Shown in pieces: positions 1-7,221 of a stretch of 8,519 bases of DNA. The translations under genes and the position numbers were made by a program. How positions within the stretch are numbered: the first letter of the stretch is position 1; each line of letters opens with the position of its first letter. The stretch spans positions 1 to 8,519 of the forward strand of contig JAFOHJ010000269.1 in assembly GCA_017421885.1 (NCBI GenBank). The letters are read 5' to 3'. The stretch is from Clostridia bacterium (GTDB lineage Bacteria > Bacillota_A > Clostridia > Oscillospirales > Butyricicoccaceae). The notes beneath the pieces are model-generated. The model did no database searches. It saw nothing but the letters and a program-made list of their open reading frames with translations, and was not told where the DNA came from.

Positions 1-1247
1 AGCATTCGCGCATCCCTCGCGAGAGACGCGGGGTCGCAGGATACATAAACGATCCTCTCGGGCGACATCGCCGCGATGGAATCGATGGTCAGCTCGTCCA
101 TGCCCTTGCGGGGAGGGTCGCAGACGATAACATCGGGACGCAGGCCCTCGTTCTTGAGGGTCTCCGACACCTTGCCGGCATCACCCAGGATAAAGCGGGC
201 ATTCTCTATGCCGTTGCGGGCGGCATTTTCGTTGGCGTTGTCCACAGCCTGTGGAACGATCTCGTTGCCGATAGCCTGTTTGCAGCAGCGTGCCAGCAGC
301 AGGGTGATGGTGCCCACGCCGCAGTAGAGGTCAAGGGCGGTGTCGGTCGACTTGAGGGCGGCATACTCCAGCGCCTTGCGGTAGAGCTCGGCGGCCTGAG
401 TGTGGTTGACCTGATAGAAGGAGAGGGGCGACAGCTCGAACTTGAGGCCCAGCAGGTCGTCGGTAAGGCGGTCCTTGCCCCAGAGGGTGACCGTCTCGCT
501 GCCCAGGATGCGGTTGGTACGCTCGGTGTTGATGTTTATTACGATGCCCTCGAGGTCGGGTGCGGCCATACGTGCGGCATCAATGAGAGTGTCGGCATAG
601 GGCAGCCTGCGCGATGTGGCGACAAGGCACAGATGACAGCCCTTTTCGCCGTCACGCACATAGACATGGCGGATAAGGCCTTCGCCGGTCTCTTCGTTAT
701 ATGCCTTGACGCCATACTCATCCATCCAGCGGCATACCGCCTTTGCCAGCGCATTGGCACGGGGGCTCTGGATGATGCAGTGGTCGGTGGGCACAACGTC
801 GTGGCTGCGTGCACGGTAGAAGCCGAAGAAGGTGCGGCCGTATTCCTGAGTCAGGGGGAACTGAGCCTTGTTGCGATAGCCGTCACGTGTGGAGGGGTGG
901 GCCGGGGCGATATGGATATCGTCAAAGCCGCCTATGCGCCTGAGGGCATCCTCGACACGCTGACCCTTGAGGCGCAGCTCTTCATTATAGTTCAGGTGCA
1001 GGAAGGTGCAGCCGCCGCACTTGGGGAAGGCGGGGCACTGGGGAGTGATGCGCGCCTCGGAGGGGCGAATGAGCTCCGAAATGATGCCGTAGGCAAAGTT
1101 CTTCTGGGTCTTGACGATCTTGATCTTTGCCCTGTCGCCCATTGCGGAGTTGGGCACAAAGACGGCCATGCCCTCGACACGGGCAACGCCCATACCCTCG
1201 GCGGTATAGCCGACTATTTCGGTTTCATAGACTTTATTTTTCTGCAT
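1..1247 (-). CDS. rlmD: 23S rRNA (uracil-5-)-methyltransferase, RumA/RlmD family (3' end outside window)
   Basis: SAM-dependent enzyme expected to methylate C5 of a uridine in 23S rRNA in the cytoplasm. I translated 415 codons from the ATG at 1247-1245 and the frame stays open to the window edge, so the C-terminus is missing. Seen in order: an N-terminal TRAM-like beta region (about residues 5-60); cysteines 71, 77 and 80 in a CX5CGGC pattern plus Cys157, the usual four [4Fe-4S] ligands of RumA; SAM motif DLYCGVGTI at 306-314; DPPRKG at 377-382; and the catalytic SCDP motif with Cys404. All key residues are present. A GGAAG ribosome binding site (1259-1255) lies 7 nt upstream, inside the last codons of the preceding lipoprotein gene, so the two are probably co-transcribed. 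Firmicutes members may modify U747 and/or U1939 (RlmCD type), so the exact target is not decided by sequence. Confidence 0.95.
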   Translation of the reverse strand, partial: MQKNKVYETEIVGYTAEGMGVARVEGMAVFVPNSAMGDRAKIKIVKTQKNFAYGIISELIRPSEARITPQCPAFPKCGGCTFLHLNYNEELRLKGQRVEDALRRIGGFDDIHIAPAHPSTRDGYRNKAQFPLTQEYGRTFFGFYRARSHDVVPTDHCIIQSPRANALAKAVCRWMDEYGVKAYNEETGEGLIRHVYVRDGEKGCHLCLVATSRRLPYADTLIDAARMAAPDLEGIVININTERTNRILGSETVTLWGKDRLTDDLLGLKFELSPLSFYQVNHTQAAELYRKALEYAALKSTDTALDLYCGVGTITLLLARCCKQAIGNEIVPQAVDNANENAARNGIENARFILGDAGKVSETLKNEGLRPDVIVCDPPRKGMDELTIDSIAAMSPERIVYVSCDPASLARDARM

Positions 1248-1251
1248 AATA

Positions 1252-2097
1252 TTACTTCCATTCGTTGTTTGCAATGCCGTCCAGCTCTTCCCATGTCAGC
1301 AGGAAGGTGGGTGCGCCCGCCGCAAAGGGGGCAATGGCATAGGGCTGATAGATTATCTTAACGCCTTCGCCGGTCAGGATGAAGTCGTCGGGGTCGAGGT
1401 TTTCGGCAAAGTCCTGAGTCTCGGTGGAGTAGAACATCTCGGCGCCGAGGCCGGCAAGGTCGGTCTCGCCCTTTTTCAGCTTGCCTGTGATGATCTCCGC
1501 AACGGCTTCGGCCGGGTCGGAGATGATATAGAGATCCTCATGGGTGATGCGCTCGCCATTCGAGTCGAAGTTCACGGGGATAAAGCCGTTGTTGCCGTGG
1601 GCGCCGCCGGTGTAGGACGACAGATACATCTCCACCGAGAGGAGCTTTTCGGTGTTTACGATAATGTCCCAGCCGCTTGAGAGGCCGTAACGGGAATTGG
1701 GCCAGCCTTCTTCATAGGCGGTCAGCGCGTCGGGATAGATATTGTTCTCGCCGTCGGCGACCGCGTTATCAAGCAGCTCCTTCATATATCCGTTTATCTT
1801 TTCGGCTCTCTCTCCACCCGAGAACTTGGGGAAACCGAGAGTCGTGTCGAAAACAATGGTGCCGTCGTCTGCGGTATAGTCTTTATCGTGCTCGAAGGTG
1901 CCGTCGAGTGTCAGAGGCTGCCCCTCGGGCATCTCGGGTTCGTCGGGCTGCTGAGGTTCTTCCTGATCAATGGTCTGCTGGGTATCTTCCGCAGGGTTTC
2001 CCTCGTCTGCGGGAGGCTCTTCCTCGTTCCTCCCGCAGGATGCCATAAGGGTCAGGCTCAAGGCAAGCATCAGCAGGATGGATATGTATTTTTTCAT
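1252..2097 (-). CDS. Secreted lipoprotein with DUF4163/DUF3298 (RsiV/PdaC-like) domains
   Basis: A 281-residue protein predicted to be anchored on the outer face of the membrane. Residues 1-20 form a lipoprotein signal (KK, hydrophobic core, then MAS before Cys21). Residues 22-62 are an acidic, Pro/Glu/Gln-rich spacer. The remainder resembles the DUF4163-DUF3298 pair: a YTGGAHGN motif at 162-169 and YAIAPFAAG at 253-261 are hallmarks of that fold. In Bacillus the same fold is the lysozyme-binding extracellular part of anti-sigma factor RsiV and also occurs in the deacetylase PdaC; here there is no cytoplasmic anti-sigma segment and no catalytic domain, so a binding role at the envelope is only an inference. 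The frame stays open upstream, giving a possible start at 2202, but the ATG at 2097 is chosen because it starts a perfect signal peptide and has AGAAAGG (2112-2106) 8 nt upstream; the longer form would extend past the promoter into repeat DNA. Confidence 0.87.
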   Translation of the reverse strand: MKKYISILLMLALSLTLMASCGRNEEEPPADEGNPAEDTQQTIDQEEPQQPDEPEMPEGQPLTLDGTFEHDKDYTADDGTIVFDTTLGFPKFSGGERAEKINGYMKELLDNAVADGENNIYPDALTAYEEGWPNSRYGLSSGWDIIVNTEKLLSVEMYLSSYTGGAHGNNGFIPVNFDSNGERITHEDLYIISDPAEAVAEIITGKLKKGETDLAGLGAEMFYSTETQDFAENLDPDDFILTGEGVKIIYQPYAIAPFAAGAPTFLLTWEELDGIANNEWK

Positions 2098-2134
2098 GAC
2101 ATATGCCTTTCTGTGGTTATTTGGATTATTCTTT

Positions 2135-2164
2135 ATTATACCATAGCTTTGTCGGTCTTTACAA
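2135..2164 (-). promoter_or_regulatory. Predicted sigma-A promoter for the lipoprotein-rlmD unit
   Basis: On the minus strand a TTGTAA -35 box (2164-2159) is followed by 18 nt and a perfect TATAAT -10 box (2140-2135). TG one base before the -10 makes it an extended -10. Transcription would start near 2128, leaving a leader of about 30 nt before the lipoprotein ATG. The -35 box sits only a few tens of bases from the palindromic repeat block. Confidence 0.7.
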
Positions 2165-2202
2165 TATTGGAGGTGCGAGCGCAAAACAGTCCTCGCATCC
2201 AA

Positions 2203-2340
2203 GGCTCCTTTTGAAAGGAGCTGTCAGCGCAGCTGACTGAGGTTTGGCAACACCGTTCTGACGGATACTTTTGTGCTGCCGTAAGACTGCAGGCCAAACA
2301 CCCGTCAGGCTTCGCCTGCCACCCTCTTTCAAAAGAGGGC
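2203..2340. repeat. MITE-like palindromic element with imperfect terminal inverted repeats
   Basis: Two arms of roughly 48 bp face each other. The left arm (about 2203-2249) holds the hairpin GCTCC-TTTTGAAA-GGAGC followed by GTCAGC-GCA-GCTGAC and then GTTTGGC. The right arm (about 2292-2340), read on the minus strand, holds CCCTCTTTTGAAAGAGGG, then CAGGC-GAA-GCCTG and TGTTTGGC in the same order. The centre (2250-2291) is unrelated spacer. No protein is encoded. The arrangement of matched arms, each with two small hairpins, looks like a non-autonomous mobile or REP-type element. Similar palindromes are scattered through Clostridia genomes to my knowledge; no target-site duplication was identified. 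Confidence 0.65.
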
Positions 2341-2343
2341 TCT

Positions 2344-2388
2344 TGGCTCTCCCTTTGGGAGAGCTGTCAGCGCAGCTGACTGAGAGGG
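2344..2388 (+). repeat. Third palindromic repeat unit (solo copy)
   Basis: This stretch repeats the architecture of the left arm of the neighbouring element: a perfect hairpin GCTCTCCC-TTT-GGGAGAGC (2346-2364) followed by the GTCAGC-GCA-GCTGAC hairpin. A 24-base segment (2361-2384) is identical to 2218-2241, 143 bp upstream, and in the same orientation. The first stem has diverged in sequence but still pairs, which suggests that structure is conserved over sequence. Confidence 0.7.
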
Positions 2389-2464
2389 CAGAAATGGCCC
2401 CTTTGTGGAACGCATATGTCACGATGGTTTAGCAAATGTTTAGATTAACTTAAGAATCACTCTA

Positions 2465-2494
2465 TTGATATTGCCTTGCCTTTCAGTATATAAT
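2465..2494 (+). promoter_or_regulatory. Predicted sigma-A promoter for the degV-family gene
   Basis: TTGATA (2465-2470), an 18-nt spacer and a perfect TATAAT (2489-2494). The predicted transcription start near 2501 leaves a leader of about 38 nt carrying AGAAAGG (2518-2524). The surrounding DNA is AT-rich and separate from the palindromic repeats upstream. Confidence 0.75.
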
Positions 2495-2538
2495 TACACC
2501 AGTTTATCAAGATTTTAAGAAAGGTTCGGTATATAAGT

Positions 2539-3426
2539 ATGGCTTTAAAAATCATCACCGACTCGGCTTCCGATACACCCCAGTGGATCATCGACAAATA
2601 CGACCTCCACATGATCCCCACCCCCGTCGTCATTAACGGCGAGGATCATTTCGACCGCAAGGACATCTTCCCCAAGGACTTCTACGATATCCTTCGCAGC
2701 GGAGTTGATGTAAAGACCTATCATATCAATGCAGCCATGTTCTACGATGCCTTCGAGCCCTATGCTCAGAGAGGCGACGAGGTGCTGTACATCTGTTTCT
2801 CCACCGGCATCGCCGGCACCTTCGGCGCGGCCAACCTCGCAAAGAGCGACCTGCTGGAGAAATATCCCGATTTCAAGCTGACCATCATCGACACCAAGTG
2901 CGCATCCATCGGCTACGGCATGGTGGTATACAAGCTGCTGCAGATGCAGGCAAACGGCGCACCCAAAGAGCTCATCATCGAGGCGGCTCAGTTCTTCTGC
3001 GACCACACCGAGCACAGCGTAACCGTCGAGACCCTCGAATACCTGCTCAAGGGCGGACGCATCAGCAAGACATCGGCAACTGTTGGCTCGATCCTCGGCA
3101 TCAAGCCCATCATCATCGTCGACGAGAAGGGTTCGCTGAGCGCCATCGAGAAGGTACGCGGCCGCAAGTCGTCCATCGACCGTCTCATCAACCGCACATG
3201 CGAAGTAGCGGCCGACCCCTCCCGTCAGGTCATCGGCCTCGTTCATGGCGACTGTCTTGACACCGCTAAGGAAATCCGCGAGCGCCTTATGAGCGAATGC
3301 GGCTTCAAGGACGTCATCATCGGCGAGATCGGCTGCGCAATCGGCGCCCACACCGGTCCCGGCGTTCTGGGTATCGTCTGCGCCACAGCGTATGATGAGC
3401 GCTTCGAGGCATATCTGGACAAATAA
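2539..3426 (+). CDS. DegV family protein (fatty-acid-binding fold)
   Basis: Cytoplasmic 295-residue protein, about the normal length for DegV. Family members bind a fatty acid between two domains; in several Firmicutes the related FakB proteins present fatty acids to the kinase FakA for phosphorylation, but no fakA gene is visible here. Seen: the N-terminal KIITDSASD (residues 4-12), FSTGIAGTF (87-95, the conserved Ser/Thr-Gly ligand loop), LEYLLKGGRIS (166-176) and AHTGPGVLGI (270-279). No membrane segment is present. The ATG at 2539 places the DSASD motif exactly where the family has it; AGAAAGG lies a rather long 14 nt upstream. It appears to be a single-gene transcript, with its own promoter and a terminator 14 bp after the stop. 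Whether it is a true FakB-type protein or another DegV paralogue cannot be told from sequence. Confidence 0.95.
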   Translation: MALKIITDSASDTPQWIIDKYDLHMIPTPVVINGEDHFDRKDIFPKDFYDILRSGVDVKTYHINAAMFYDAFEPYAQRGDEVLYICFSTGIAGTFGAANLAKSDLLEKYPDFKLTIIDTKCASIGYGMVVYKLLQMQANGAPKELIIEAAQFFCDHTEHSVTVETLEYLLKGGRISKTSATVGSILGIKPIIIVDEKGSLSAIEKVRGRKSSIDRLINRTCEVAADPSRQVIGLVHGDCLDTAKEIRERLMSECGFKDVIIGEIGCAIGAHTGPGVLGIVCATAYDERFEAYLDK

Positions 3427-3439
3427 GCTTATATAAGAC

Positions 3440-3467
3440 AAAAACCACCCCAACCGGGGTGGTTTTT
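3440..3467. terminator. Bidirectional intrinsic terminator between convergent genes
   Basis: A perfect 12-bp inverted repeat (3440-3451 with 3456-3467) encloses an AACC loop. The core is ACCACCCC/GGGGTGGT, flanked by an A run on the left and a T run on the right, so it gives a GC stem plus U-tract on either strand. It lies 13 bp after the degV-family stop and 5 bp beyond the stop of the convergent DUF4340 gene, and can end both transcripts. Confidence 0.92.
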
Positions 3468-3472
3468 CTGTT

Positions 3473-4879
3473 TTATCTTGCCACAAGTGCCGCGAGGGCC
3501 TCCGAAATACCCTCGACATCGCGCTTATTGATAAGAAGTGTGTTGCCGGCAAACTCCGAGATATAGAAGTTCGAGTCGAACTCCCACAGCCTGAGCATCA
3601 TCTCAGAGAATGTGCCGGTGTTGCGGGTAAAGTCCACCTGCATATAGGGCTCACCCGAGGGCACGCCCTCGGCCTTGCCTTCATAAACTGTGTTCCTCAG
3701 CGCATTGACGAATGCCGCGATCTTTGCGCTGTCGGCCTCGGCACCGTTGACGGTGCAGGTCTCACCCTCGCCGCTTCGGTCGATCTCTACAACATGGCGC
3801 TGGCCCTCGAGGGAGATCACCATCTTGTCGATGGTGTCGGTCTTCATCTTGAAGAAGTCGCAGGCGCGGTAGGTGTCGACATTGAAGTCGAAGAACTCAT
3901 ATTTGTTGATGATCGAGCCGATAACATTGCTGCCCTCAAGGCGGCAGTAGGACTTGCCGTCCTCGCCCTGACCGATGTAGTAGACCTCGGTGATGACGCC
4001 CTCGGAGGCATCCTCATGGGTGACGGTGACTGTATACTGCTCCTGACCCTCGGCAAGGCCGTATTTTGCCATTACCGCGGGATCCTTCGAGTAGTCGACG
4101 GCATACTGGACTGTGGGCATAGCCACAGCATTGAAATAATTGGTAAATGAGGTCTCGTCAAGAGGCTGAAGCCCCTCTTCGCCCTCAAAGAACCATGTGT
4201 ACTCGCTTGTGTAGCAGGTGTCCGAGCCTTCACTCAGGCGCACCAGAACATCGGTCTCCGATCCCTTGGTGACAACTATTTTTTCGGTTGCCGACATCGA
4301 AGCCACGGGGAAATCGGGGGTGACGATCAGGCTTCCATAGCTGTCGTACTTGGCCATATTCATGGCAACGCCGGTGGGCACCATGTAGATCTCGTCCTGA
4401 CCCTCAATATTGAAGTAATACTGATGGGTGGTGGGATGCTTGTCGCCGATATAGTAGGTGTATTCCTTTCCGTCCATGTCGCGGAGGTTCACTGTGATGG
4501 CGGCAGGATCAAGGCCGTACTGAGCCTTCATGGAGGCATCGCTTGTCAGCAGGCGCGATGCCGTAACATCACAAAGGGGATCAAGGATATCCTCAACGAG
4601 GAAATAGTCGATGGGATATTCGGGGTCGCCCTCCACCTTCCAGCCTTCAACGCTATAGTTGAAGGCGAGGGTCTCGCCATCCCTGAAGCTGTAGCTGAAG
4701 CTTTCAAATCGGCTGACGTTGTGCTCGGTGAGGACGATGGCATCGCCCTTGGCAAGGGCCTCGAGGTCCTGCTCGTGGCCGTGCTCATCCTCGCCGCTTC
4801 CGCCCAGGGTCATTGCCGCATATACTCCCACCAGCACCAGCAGCAGCGCCAGCGCGATGAGAAGAGGCTTGTTTTTCAT
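3473..4879 (-). CDS. DUF4340 domain-containing membrane-anchored protein
   Basis: Last gene of the Gld-like ABC operon; 468 residues. One N-terminal membrane segment (about residues 5-26) is preceded by KNK, so most of the protein should lie outside the cytoplasm. A short acidic/His stretch (DEHGHEQD, 31-38) follows. The DUF4340 signature is visible around 119-167 (QYGLDP, then a DGKEYTYYIGD strand pair, YYF and IYMV). A second KYGL block occurs at 282-330 and a more divergent third module near 358-465, suggesting tandem repeats. The function of DUF4340 is unknown; it is often found beside GldG-type proteins, which suggests a periplasm-side or surface partner of the transporter. The ATG overlaps the upstream stop as TAATG and has AGGAGG (4893-4888) 8 nt before it, so translation is probably coupled. 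Confidence 0.88.
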   Translation of the reverse strand: MKNKPLLIALALLLVLVGVYAAMTLGGSGEDEHGHEQDLEALAKGDAIVLTEHNVSRFESFSYSFRDGETLAFNYSVEGWKVEGDPEYPIDYFLVEDILDPLCDVTASRLLTSDASMKAQYGLDPAAITVNLRDMDGKEYTYYIGDKHPTTHQYYFNIEGQDEIYMVPTGVAMNMAKYDSYGSLIVTPDFPVASMSATEKIVVTKGSETDVLVRLSEGSDTCYTSEYTWFFEGEEGLQPLDETSFTNYFNAVAMPTVQYAVDYSKDPAVMAKYGLAEGQEQYTVTVTHEDASEGVITEVYYIGQGEDGKSYCRLEGSNVIGSIINKYEFFDFNVDTYRACDFFKMKTDTIDKMVISLEGQRHVVEIDRSGEGETCTVNGAEADSAKIAAFVNALRNTVYEGKAEGVPSGEPYMQVDFTRNTGTFSEMMLRLWEFDSNFYISEFAGNTLLINKRDVEGISEALAALVAR

Positions 4880-6336
4880 TACTTCTTCCTCCTGTCAAGG
4901 ACGGTGATGATGCCCGCGCCCAGAACAAAGATGGGAACGCCGAATACCATTACCATGCCCCAGAAGTTGCCGTCGCCGGCAGGAACCACCAGCTGCTCGG
5001 CATCCACCGGCTTGGCATGGATGGTCATGCTGTCCTCATGGCCGGTCATCCAGCCGAGGGTCGACATCAGAAGGTCGGTGTTGCCGCCCGAGACCATCGA
5101 GTCGGCCTCGTCGGAGATAAGAGTCGAGGTGGAATAAACTACGAACCTGCTCTCACCGCCGTTTACCGCCTCGGTGACTGCCATACCGATGTTCATGGGG
5201 CCGTCGATATCGCCCGCCTCCTTGAGAAGAGTGGTGGAATTAACGGGATCCACCTTGAGGTAGGAAACATCGGTCTGCATCAGGATGGGAGTTACATTAA
5301 GGGTGCTGCGGTGGCTGTCGCTCTCGGTCAGGCCGGCTGCCTGGACCGCCATTGCAAACGACTTGTTCTGCACCATAGCCGCCGTGATCTCGTGGGAGGG
5401 GCTCAGCTCGGGCAGCAGCCAGTGGTTATAGCCGCTTCCGTAATAATAGCTCGAGTCGCTCTCGCAGACGATGCCGCTGTGGAAGTCGATGCCGCAAAGA
5501 GACATGAGGCTCTCAAGGTTGGGCATCTCGCTTCCGGTATAGTCGATATAGAGCAGGACGCTGCCGCCCTTATCGAGATAGGTCTGTACCGCTGTCAGCT
5601 CCTTCTCGGTGATGTCGCTGCGGGGCGATGCGATCATAAGAACGCTGCAGTCGTCGGGAACGGCATCATTTGTCATGAGGTTGAGGGGCGTGACGGTATA
5701 GTTGTCCTTGGCAACGGTGTCGCCGATGCCGACAGGCAGGCTCATCTCGCCGTGGCCCTCAAGGGTATAAATGGTGGGCAGAACATCGGAGGTGACATAG
5801 CTCAGGGCCGATGTGACGGCACCTTCGCCGTTGAACTCCTTGATCCTTATCTCGCCGGTATACATATAATATTCCTCATCGGGAACGAAGATCTCGTAAT
5901 AGTCCACCACCTTCGATCGGCGGCTGCCCTCGACGATGACGCTGTTGGGGCTTACCACATTCTCGGTGTACTGGGTGGTGAATGCGGGGTAAAGAACGGG
6001 GTCGACATAGTTTACGCTGATATTGCTGCTCTGAGCCTCATAGCGCTCAAGCAATGTCACCAGCTGCTCGCTCTCGGCGCCGGTCTCGGCGATGAGATGG
6101 ATGGTTATCTCCTCGTCAAGCTTTTCGGTGATATGTTTCGTCTGGTCGGACAGAGTAAAAAGGCCGAGGCCGCTTATGTCGAACTGGGTCATCGTGGCGG
6201 GAAGGCCGCCAACGATAAGGTTGAGGAAAACTGCGATAAGGATGGCAACGGCGCAGAAGGCCACCTGATTGCTGCCCATCTTAAAAGCGTCGGTGCTGAA
6301 GGAGAAGGCGCTTTTCTTATTCTTTTTTTCGTTCAT
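4879..6336 (-). CDS. gldG: GldG-like ABC transporter auxiliary protein (ABC_transp_aux)
   Basis: A 485-residue protein with one membrane segment near each end (about 23-43 and 458-480) and a large extracytoplasmic region between. The junction after the first segment (FDISGLGLFTLSDQT, 52-66, then a TEKLDEEITIHLI strand) is the typical start of the GldG/ABC_transp_aux domain. Further family features are EGHGE (193-197), SVLMIASPRSDITEKE (231-246), GGSVLLYID (257-265) and RFVVYSTSTLISDE (397-410). Family members accompany ABC-2 ATPase/permease pairs; in Flavobacterium GldG is required for gliding, but here the role is unknown. It starts 21 bp after the permease stop, with GGGAGGT 9-10 nt upstream of the ATG, and overlaps the DUF4340 start by one base. 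The symbol is by homology only and does not imply gliding. Confidence 0.88.
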   Translation of the reverse strand: MNEKKNKKSAFSFSTDAFKMGSNQVAFCAVAILIAVFLNLIVGGLPATMTQFDISGLGLFTLSDQTKHITEKLDEEITIHLIAETGAESEQLVTLLERYEAQSSNISVNYVDPVLYPAFTTQYTENVVSPNSVIVEGSRRSKVVDYYEIFVPDEEYYMYTGEIRIKEFNGEGAVTSALSYVTSDVLPTIYTLEGHGEMSLPVGIGDTVAKDNYTVTPLNLMTNDAVPDDCSVLMIASPRSDITEKELTAVQTYLDKGGSVLLYIDYTGSEMPNLESLMSLCGIDFHSGIVCESDSSYYYGSGYNHWLLPELSPSHEITAAMVQNKSFAMAVQAAGLTESDSHRSTLNVTPILMQTDVSYLKVDPVNSTTLLKEAGDIDGPMNIGMAVTEAVNGGESRFVVYSTSTLISDEADSMVSGGNTDLLMSTLGWMTGHEDSMTIHAKPVDAEQLVVPAGDGNFWGMVMVFGVPIFVLGAGIITVLDRRKK

Positions 6337-6357
6337 AAGTAAGTTACCTCCCTTTCA

Positions 6358-7221
6358 TCAGGACCAACGGCGCTTTTCTATGATCTGCACCGTAAAGAAT
6401 ACGAACAAAACCATGACGGTGACGAAATACACCACCGAGCGCAGGTCAAATACGCCGTAAACGAAGCTGTCGAAGTGAGAGAACACCGCAAGGGCGTTCA
6501 TAGCCGAGTTGAAGCTGCCCTCGAGGAGGGTGGGCTTTGCAAGATAGAGGCCGACAGATGCGCCTGCACCGAGGACGCCCACGCCGCCTGCGAAAATGGC
6601 GTTCTTGGTCGAGCTGAAGATAAGCCATGCGGCCACCAGGCTGACTGCGGCAAAGCCGACGCAGGAGCTGAGGGCCGAAGACGACAGCAGGTTGGAGAAG
6701 CTGGGCATCAGATAGCAGGCCAGCATCGCGCCAAAGGACATGACAGCCGCCACCATCTGGTTATCGGTGAGGGCCGAAAGGAATACGCCGATGGCGATGG
6801 CGGCTCCGCCCATGAGGAAGAAGCCGAAGATGGCCGAATATGCCCATGTGTAGTTGATGGCGCCGAAGCGGGCCAGCATAACGGGATATGCGCAGGCCAC
6901 CAGCAGAGGCAGGGCATATACCGTCAGCGCTGCCAGGAACTTGCCAATAATGACCGAGTAGGTAGACACCGGCGAGGAATAAAGCAGCTGGTCGGTGCGC
7001 TGGCGCTGCTCTTCCGACATGGTGCGCATGGTCAGCAGAGGGATGAGCAGAGCTGTGATGAACCTGATGGAGTCATAGATATATGCAATGATGGGGCTGC
7101 CCTGATAGAAACAGACCAGATAGGTGTAAACACCGATAACAGCCAGCATGAAGGCGGTGAAGATATATCCCATCATGCCGTTGAAATAGCTTCTGAGTTC
7201 TTTCTTATAAATAACGCCCAT
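6358..7221 (-). CDS. gldF: ABC-2 type permease, GldF-like
   Basis: A 287-residue integral membrane protein with about six to eight hydrophobic segments (roughly 17-38, 52-65, 92-118, 125-150, 155-173, 187-203, 208-228 and 260-281). It is the membrane channel partner of the adjacent ATPase. The cytoplasmic loop RTMSEEQRQRTDQLL (66-80) followed by SSPVS matches the conserved coupling region of ABC-2 permeases, and the end (FDLRSVVYF, then EKRRW) is typical of GldF-type proteins. The family usually works as a homodimer or heterodimer; only one permease gene is present, so a homodimer is likely. The ATG at 7221 overlaps the ATPase stop as TAATG, with AAAGGAG about 10 nt upstream, pointing to coupled synthesis. 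Substrate unknown. Confidence 0.9.
   Translation of the reverse strand: MGVIYKKELRSYFNGMMGYIFTAFMLAVIGVYTYLVCFYQGSPIIAYIYDSIRFITALLIPLLTMRTMSEEQRQRTDQLLYSSPVSTYSVIIGKFLAALTVYALPLLVACAYPVMLARFGAINYTWAYSAIFGFFLMGGAAIAIGVFLSALTDNQMVAAVMSFGAMLACYLMPSFSNLLSSSALSSCVGFAAVSLVAAWLIFSSTKNAIFAGGVGVLGAGASVGLYLAKPTLLEGSFNSAMNALAVFSHFDSFVYGVFDLRSVVYFVTVMVLFVFFTVQIIEKRRWS

Noticed and set aside
402..1361. 319-codon plus-strand frame opposite rlmD
   Set aside because: It overlaps a methyltransferase with all catalytic motifs and continues into the lipoprotein gene antisense; a bias shadow.
2098..2202. N-terminal extension of the lipoprotein by 35 residues
   Set aside because: The internal ATG at 2097 starts a proper lipoprotein signal and has a well-placed ribosome binding site, while the extension crosses the predicted promoter.
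2203..2388. CRISPR array or riboswitch in the repeat block
   Set aside because: Only two or three diverged units in mixed orientation with unequal spacing, no cas genes, and no recognisable aptamer pattern.
2159..2422. 87-codon minus-strand frame between the lipoprotein and degV-family genes
   Set aside because: It is made almost wholly of palindromic repeat sequence; such frames are commonly mis-annotated as small proteins.
2545..3552. 335-codon minus-strand frame opposite the degV-family gene
   Set aside because: It covers a well-supported DegV gene, runs through the bidirectional terminator and into the DUF4340 gene, and shows no family motif.
4763..4789. His/acidic stretch DEHGHEQD of the DUF4340 protein as a metal site
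   Set aside because: Only two histidines in a low-complexity linker next to the membrane; not enough to call a metal-binding site.
5017..6342. Long open frame (441 codons) on the plus strand opposite the GldG-like gene
   Set aside because: It mirrors the codon bias of the opposite gene, has no recognisable domain or ribosome binding site, and the minus strand gene has clear family motifs.
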